Assembly: GCA_965222975.1 (NCBI GenBank)
Contig: CBDCVJ010000055.1
Span: 1 to 64,000 of the forward strand
Direction: 5' to 3'
Origin: UBA6168 sp965222975
GTDB lineage: Bacteria > Bacteroidota > Bacteroidia > Chitinophagales > Saprospiraceae
DNA: 64,000 nt
This document shows, in pieces, positions 60,080 to 64,000 of this stretch. Below the pieces are notes generated by a model. It did no database searches, was not told where the DNA came from, and saw nothing but the letters and a program-made list of their open reading frames with translations. Positions within the stretch are counted from its first letter, which is position 1, and the number at the start of each line of letters is the position of its first letter. The position numbers were made by a program, and so were the translations under genes.

Positions 60080-63000
60080 ATGGTTTGCCGTTTTTCAAAA
60101 TTGAACGTGTTCATTTCCCACCTTGTACCCCTAGCAATCGTTTTCCTTTTTTATTTCACTACCCTCACGGCTCAGAATTCCGCGACAGACTCATTGAAAA
60201 CGGTAATAGCCAATGAAAAAGACGACACCACCCGATTTAAGGCCATCAATCAGTTGGTACGCATTACCTCACAACACAACCCTGACAGTGCACAGATGGT
60301 TTTAGAACAAATCCTTCCCGCAGCAGAAGCAACAGGCAACATGGATTTGTTCATTGACCTAAACTATTCAAAAGGCAGGATTTATATGCTCCGGGGGCAA
60401 CTGGACAGCGCCATTCTCATTTTTGAAGAAACAAAGAAATTGGCTTTAGATTCGGGAAACAAGGTCGCAATTGCTGATGTGCTGGACCAAATCGGAGCTG
60501 CATATTTGAGGTTGGGCAAAAGTGACCTTGCTTTTCAAAACATGAAGGAGGGGCTTGAAGTTGCAGTGAAATCCTGTCCGCAAGAAACGCAATTCAAAGC
60601 GGCCAATAATTTGGGCAAATCTTATTCAGCTATGGCAAAATTTGATTCTGCCGAAATATATTTAAACCAGGCTTTGGACATACAGTTAGAAGCTGGCGAC
60701 ATAAAAGAGCAAGCAAGGGTCTTGACAAATTTGGCCACCAATACTGCCCGACAGGAGGGCCCGTCGGAAAAAACATTAGCCTATTTTGACAGGGCATTAA
60801 ACTTGATGAAACAAACAGATTTCATCGTTGGTGTTTCCATCATCTATCGAGATCTTGGAGTGACCTATTATTTTGATGGGGATTTCCCAAAAGCATTGGA
60901 AAGTATGCACAACGCATTGAGGATGGTGGAAGGGACAACGCATTATGAAGCGTGGATCATAGGTCTGGATTTTTTAGGCGAAATTTATTTATCTGCAGAA
61001 GACTATGACAATGCTTTGCTTTATTGGGAAAAAGCAGCCACAACTTGGGAGGAAGGTTTTGGCAATAAAAAGAACTCGGACTTTTCTTTTAAAAGGGGCA
61101 AAGTGATGCTTTTGAAAAAAGATTACACCGGGGCACAAAAACTATTATTGGAAAGCCTTAGTATCAAAAATGCTTTGGGTCAATTTGTTTCAGATGATTT
61201 TTATTGGAACCTTGGTCAGGTTTATGAAGGCTTGTCGCAACTTGATTCTGCTTTATTTTATTTCGGAAAAGCGGTAGAACTCTCCACAGCCTCAAAGAAT
61301 TTTTTGGTCAACTCTCAGAGCTTAACCAGACTGGGAAAACTTGCAGAAAACCGGGGTTCGTTCACGCAAGCCCTCGGCTATTACCAGAATGCCTATGGCG
61401 TTGCTACCGATAACGTTTTACAAGAAAATAAAATGGATGCGGCCAGGGGGCTTTATCGAATTTATAAAAAACAAAATAATGCATCGGAGGCACTGCGTTT
61501 CTTGGAAATTGCCCAGACTATTCAAGACTCTATTTTTAATGATAAAAACACCAAGGAGATCGCCCGTATGCAGGCGGGTTTTGAATTTGAAAAAGAAAAA
61601 CAAGCATTGGAATTTGCACAACAAAAAGAGCTGGAGCAACAGACCAATATCCGGCGTGCTTTGTGGGCGGCTTTGGCGGTGGCAGGATTGATTTTTTTTA
61701 TTGGCTATCGCTATTACCGCTCCAAACAAAAAGCCAATGCAGAGCTTAGTAAATTAAATGAGGAGATATTAAACCAAAAAACAATTGTAGAAAAACAAAA
61801 AGAAAAACTGGAAGAATTGGATAAAACCAAGTCCCGTTTTTTTACCAATATTTCTCATGAGTTCCGCACACCACTCACTATTATTTCCGGCATGATTGAT
61901 CAGATTAATGAAAAACCTGATTTATGGTTGGAAAGGGGTACTAAAATGATTAAACAAAATACGCTTGGCCTGCTCAACTTGGTGAACCAAATATTGGATT
62001 TACGTAAATTGGAATCAAATGAATTGAAGGTGGAAATGGTACAAGGCGACGTCGTGAAATATTTGCGATATATCTCCGAGTCGCACGAATCGTATGCTGC
62101 AAGCAAAGGACTACAGTTGCACTTTCTTTCGGTTCAGGAGGAAATAAAAATGGATTATGACCCCGATAAATTATTGCGCATTATTTCCAACCTTTTATCC
62201 AATGCCATAAAATATACCCCAGACAGTGGGAACGTCTATTTCCATATTGATAAAAAAATAAAAGATAGAAAACCAATATTAAGTATTAGGATAGAGGATA
62301 CAGGTGCAGGAATACCTGAAGAAGACCTCCCATATATTTTCGATCGATTTTATCAGGTGGATGACTCTTCGACCAGAAAGGGCGAGGGCACTGGTATTGG
62401 ACTGGCATTGACAAAGGAATTGGTGAAATTATTAGGCGGGACAATTGAGGCAAAAAGCAAAGTTGGAAAAGGCACTACTTTTTATATGGAACTACCAATT
62501 AAAATTGAATCAACGATTCAAGTAGCTACCCAATTCGAAATGGATGGAGATAAAACGGAAATTGAAAATAGCATTATCCAACCAATATTATTTGAACCAA
62601 AAATTGACCAGCCCATTAAAGAAATGGGAACAGCCGAAAAACCCAATCTGCTCATTGTCGAGGACAACCCTGATGTACAACAATATTTAATTGCTTGCCT
62701 CGAAGATGAATATCAACTCTCAGTTGCTGACAACGGCCAAATTGGAATTGACATGGCCGTAGAGCAAGTACCCGACCTTGTCATAAGCGACGTGATGATG
62801 CCGGAAAAAGATGGGTTTGAATTAACGGAAAAATTAAAAAATGACGAACGTACCGACCATATTCCCATTATTTTATTGACTGCTAAAGCAGATGTGGATT
62901 CCAAAATCAATGGCCTTGAAAAAGGGGCGGATGCTTATTTAGCTAAACCATTTGAAAAAAAGGAATTAATGGTGAGGCTGGAAAAATTGCTGGAACTGCG

Positions 63001-63376
63001 GAAAAAATTGCAGACCCGCTATGCGATTTTTTCAGAAAACGGCAACACTGACAAACAGCTCGAAGATCCGTTTTTGCAAAAATTATATGCTTTAGTGGAG
63101 GAAGAAATTTCCAACCCCGAACTGGATATGAACAAACTATGCCGCTCACTGGGTATGAGCCGTTCGCAAGTATTCCGAAAATTAAAAGCAATAACTGGAA
63201 AATCGGCGACGGCATTCATCCGCTCCATCCGTTTGCAAAAAGGGAAACAACTTTTGGCCAAAAGTAACCTCACCATTTCGGAGGTCGCTTATGAGGTCGG
63301 ATTTACATCCCTCAATTATTTTTCGGCTGCTTTTTTAGAAGAATATGGAATACGGCCGAGTGCAGTGCAGAAATGA
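60080..63376 (+). CDS. TPR-type hybrid histidine kinase/AraC regulator
   Basis: This 1098-residue sensor regulator has a TPR array as its sensory part instead of a propeller. A signal peptide (core LVPLAIVFLFYFTTLT) and about nine TPR-like helix pairs come first (such as LNLMKQTDFIVGVSIIYRDL and DYDNALLYWEKAATTWEEGF). A membrane helix near 530-548 (ALWAALAVAGLIFFIGYRYY) and a coiled coil follow. Then come HisKA (NISHEFRTPLTII, His593), HATPase (GTGIGLAL), a receiver (Asp904 in ISDVMMP) and an AraC-type HTH (SRSQVFRKLKAITGKSATAF). From HisKA onward it closely resembles the kinase at 46630, while the sensor halves are unrelated, so domain shuffling is likely. TPRs in the periplasm suggest sensing of a protein or peptide partner. 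Confidence 0.9.
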   Translation: MVCRFSKLNVFISHLVPLAIVFLFYFTTLTAQNSATDSLKTVIANEKDDTTRFKAINQLVRITSQHNPDSAQMVLEQILPAAEATGNMDLFIDLNYSKGRIYMLRGQLDSAILIFEETKKLALDSGNKVAIADVLDQIGAAYLRLGKSDLAFQNMKEGLEVAVKSCPQETQFKAANNLGKSYSAMAKFDSAEIYLNQALDIQLEAGDIKEQARVLTNLATNTARQEGPSEKTLAYFDRALNLMKQTDFIVGVSIIYRDLGVTYYFDGDFPKALESMHNALRMVEGTTHYEAWIIGLDFLGEIYLSAEDYDNALLYWEKAATTWEEGFGNKKNSDFSFKRGKVMLLKKDYTGAQKLLLESLSIKNALGQFVSDDFYWNLGQVYEGLSQLDSALFYFGKAVELSTASKNFLVNSQSLTRLGKLAENRGSFTQALGYYQNAYGVATDNVLQENKMDAARGLYRIYKKQNNASEALRFLEIAQTIQDSIFNDKNTKEIARMQAGFEFEKEKQALEFAQQKELEQQTNIRRALWAALAVAGLIFFIGYRYYRSKQKANAELSKLNEEILNQKTIVEKQKEKLEELDKTKSRFFTNISHEFRTPLTIISGMIDQINEKPDLWLERGTKMIKQNTLGLLNLVNQILDLRKLESNELKVEMVQGDVVKYLRYISESHESYAASKGLQLHFLSVQEEIKMDYDPDKLLRIISNLLSNAIKYTPDSGNVYFHIDKKIKDRKPILSIRIEDTGAGIPEEDLPYIFDRFYQVDDSSTRKGEGTGIGLALTKELVKLLGGTIEAKSKVGKGTTFYMELPIKIESTIQVATQFEMDGDKTEIENSIIQPILFEPKIDQPIKEMGTAEKPNLLIVEDNPDVQQYLIACLEDEYQLSVADNGQIGIDMAVEQVPDLVISDVMMPEKDGFELTEKLKNDERTDHIPIILLTAKADVDSKINGLEKGADAYLAKPFEKKELMVRLEKLLELRKKLQTRYAIFSENGNTDKQLEDPFLQKLYALVEEEISNPELDMNKLCRSLGMSRSQVFRKLKAITGKSATAFIRSIRLQKGKQLLAKSNLTISEVAYEVGFTSLNYFSAAFLEEYGIRPSAVQK

Positions 63377-63431
63377 TTATTTATTTTTTCCTCCAATCAA
63401 TTTATTTCTTTTTGGATTTAATTCTGATTTT

Positions 63432-63585
63432 GTAGCTGTTCAGTATGTTTCAAACAAAAGAGGTTTCCCGCAAAGTCCCGCAAAGGTTTCGCAGAGTCAC
63501 GCTAAGTAGTGCATGTACTCGCCTTACTTAGGGTGACTCTGCGAAACCTTTGCGGGAAATACTTGTACGTATGCTGAATAGTTAC
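63432..63585. repeat. 154-bp palindromic element (CGCAAAGG type)
   Basis: Outer arms GTAGCTGTTCAGTATGT and ACGTATGCTGAATAGTTAC enclose a long inner palindrome. The inner left arm contains TTTCCCGCAAAG and CCCGCAAAGGTTTCGCAGAG, and the right arm carries CTCTGCGAAACCTTTGCGGG and AAA. It has no coding capacity. It lies between the TPR kinase and the next kinase gene. Confidence 0.8.
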
Positions 63586-63665
63586 GACTTTTTTTATTTC
63601 TAAAACAATTTCGCCTTTACCCCTTTGTCTTTTTTATCTTAGCCCATAACTACCAATAAAATGGA

Positions 63666-64000
63666 ATGATAACAACTCGGACATTTTTGCATTTCTTGAT
63701 TTTCTTGTTGCCTTTATTTCTGCTGGCCCAGGATGACCTGCAACTTTCCAAACTCACGCCTTCCTACTCAGAAGATTTCAGCCGCTACAAGTCACATCCT
63801 TCTATTTGCTTTAGTGATGCTTTTTTGGGTAAAGATGGAGAACTGTGGCTGGTAACCTGTGGAGCAGGACAGCAAATCAATTTGCCTTTATTTCAGTTTG
63901 ATGGCTATGAATTCAAATCCCTGCAACATCAATTTTCTAAATTAAGTACCAATACTAATATTTATGGTTTGATTGAAGGGTACAAGATCGTTGGTAAAGA
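63666..64000 (+). CDS. Propeller hybrid kinase, 3' end outside window
   Basis: The frame starts at ATG 63666 (the ATG at 63661 stops after two codons) and is open to the window edge, giving 111 codons. The product has a signal peptide (MITTRTFLHFLIFLLPLFLL, cleavage near AQD) and continues LQLSKLTPSYSEDFSRYKSH. It is closely similar to the start of the hybrid kinase at 46630 (LPKLTPSCSEDFYHYKSN, then FDGYxFxxxxxxxxKL). This is therefore most likely another regulator-propeller kinase of the same subfamily. A -7-like TATCTTAG lies just upstream. Confidence 0.8.
   Translation, partial: MITTRTFLHFLIFLLPLFLLAQDDLQLSKLTPSYSEDFSRYKSHPSICFSDAFLGKDGELWLVTCGAGQQINLPLFQFDGYEFKSLQHQFSKLSTNTNIYGLIEGYKIVGK

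Overview
The window comes from a member of the Bacteroidota, most likely a Saprospiria-type (Lewinella/Haliscomenobacter-like) bacterium. The evidence is internal. At least seven proteins end in a type IX secretion system (T9SS) type A sorting domain. Three large propeller- or TPR-type hybrid histidine kinase/AraC regulators are present, plus the start of a fourth. Genes lack Shine-Dalgarno sequences and have A-rich leaders. Several promoters fit the Bacteroidota -7 form TAnnTTTG. The str genes rpsL-rpsG-fusA appear in their usual order.

Layout. 1-6113: the tail of a small secreted protein, a 164-bp palindromic element, a right-handed beta-helix T9SS protein broken by three one-base insertions (816-3569), and a second T9SS protein with EGF-like and thrombospondin type 1 modules (4200-6113). 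The last 510 bp of these two genes are a recent duplication. 6114-13423: a promoter preceded by three TCGGACA boxes exactly 21 bp apart, a 61-residue ORF, a same-strand cluster (DinB-like, ABM-like, DUF2652), a cupin, an NTF2-like protein, a cysteine-desulfurase-like PLP enzyme and a sterol desaturase family hydroxylase. 13649-19708: two tandem paralogous T9SS proteins on the minus strand. 19855-25857: a helical-repeat protein, a lipoprotein serpin, a Uma2-family protein, a coiled-coil protein, an amidase relic, a PD40 lipoprotein and a membrane protein. 25858-30124: a MITE with target site duplication, a duplicated fusA tail fused to a transposase fragment, then fusA, rpsG and rpsL. 30618-44814 (minus): secreted and propeller proteins, a T9SS protein with two MAM-like repeats, a hybrid kinase split by one frameshift, and an 1856-residue T9SS protein with about 13 HYR-like repeats. 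45224-46435: an acyl-ACP thioesterase and a haem-binding protein. 46630-64000: an intact hybrid kinase, a TonB-C-like secreted protein, a methyltransferase, a divergent lipoxygenase-family protein, an 1841-residue repeat T9SS protein, a TPR hybrid kinase and the start of another propeller kinase.

How the genes may work together. The right-hand third looks like a sensory and surface-protein region. A 130-bp upstream module with ATTGG boxes 31 bp apart occurs twice, once just after the intact hybrid kinase and once just before the giant T9SS gene. This makes a kinase-controlled regulon of secreted products plausible, but it is inferred from sequence only. The str genes are housekeeping. Intergenic DNA carries many 60-190-bp palindromes of several families, some built from short repeated words.

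Limits. All calls rest on reading motifs by eye without database searches. Four single-base frameshifts, all extra bases in short homopolymers, could be real or assembly errors. No tRNA, rRNA or CRISPR array was seen.
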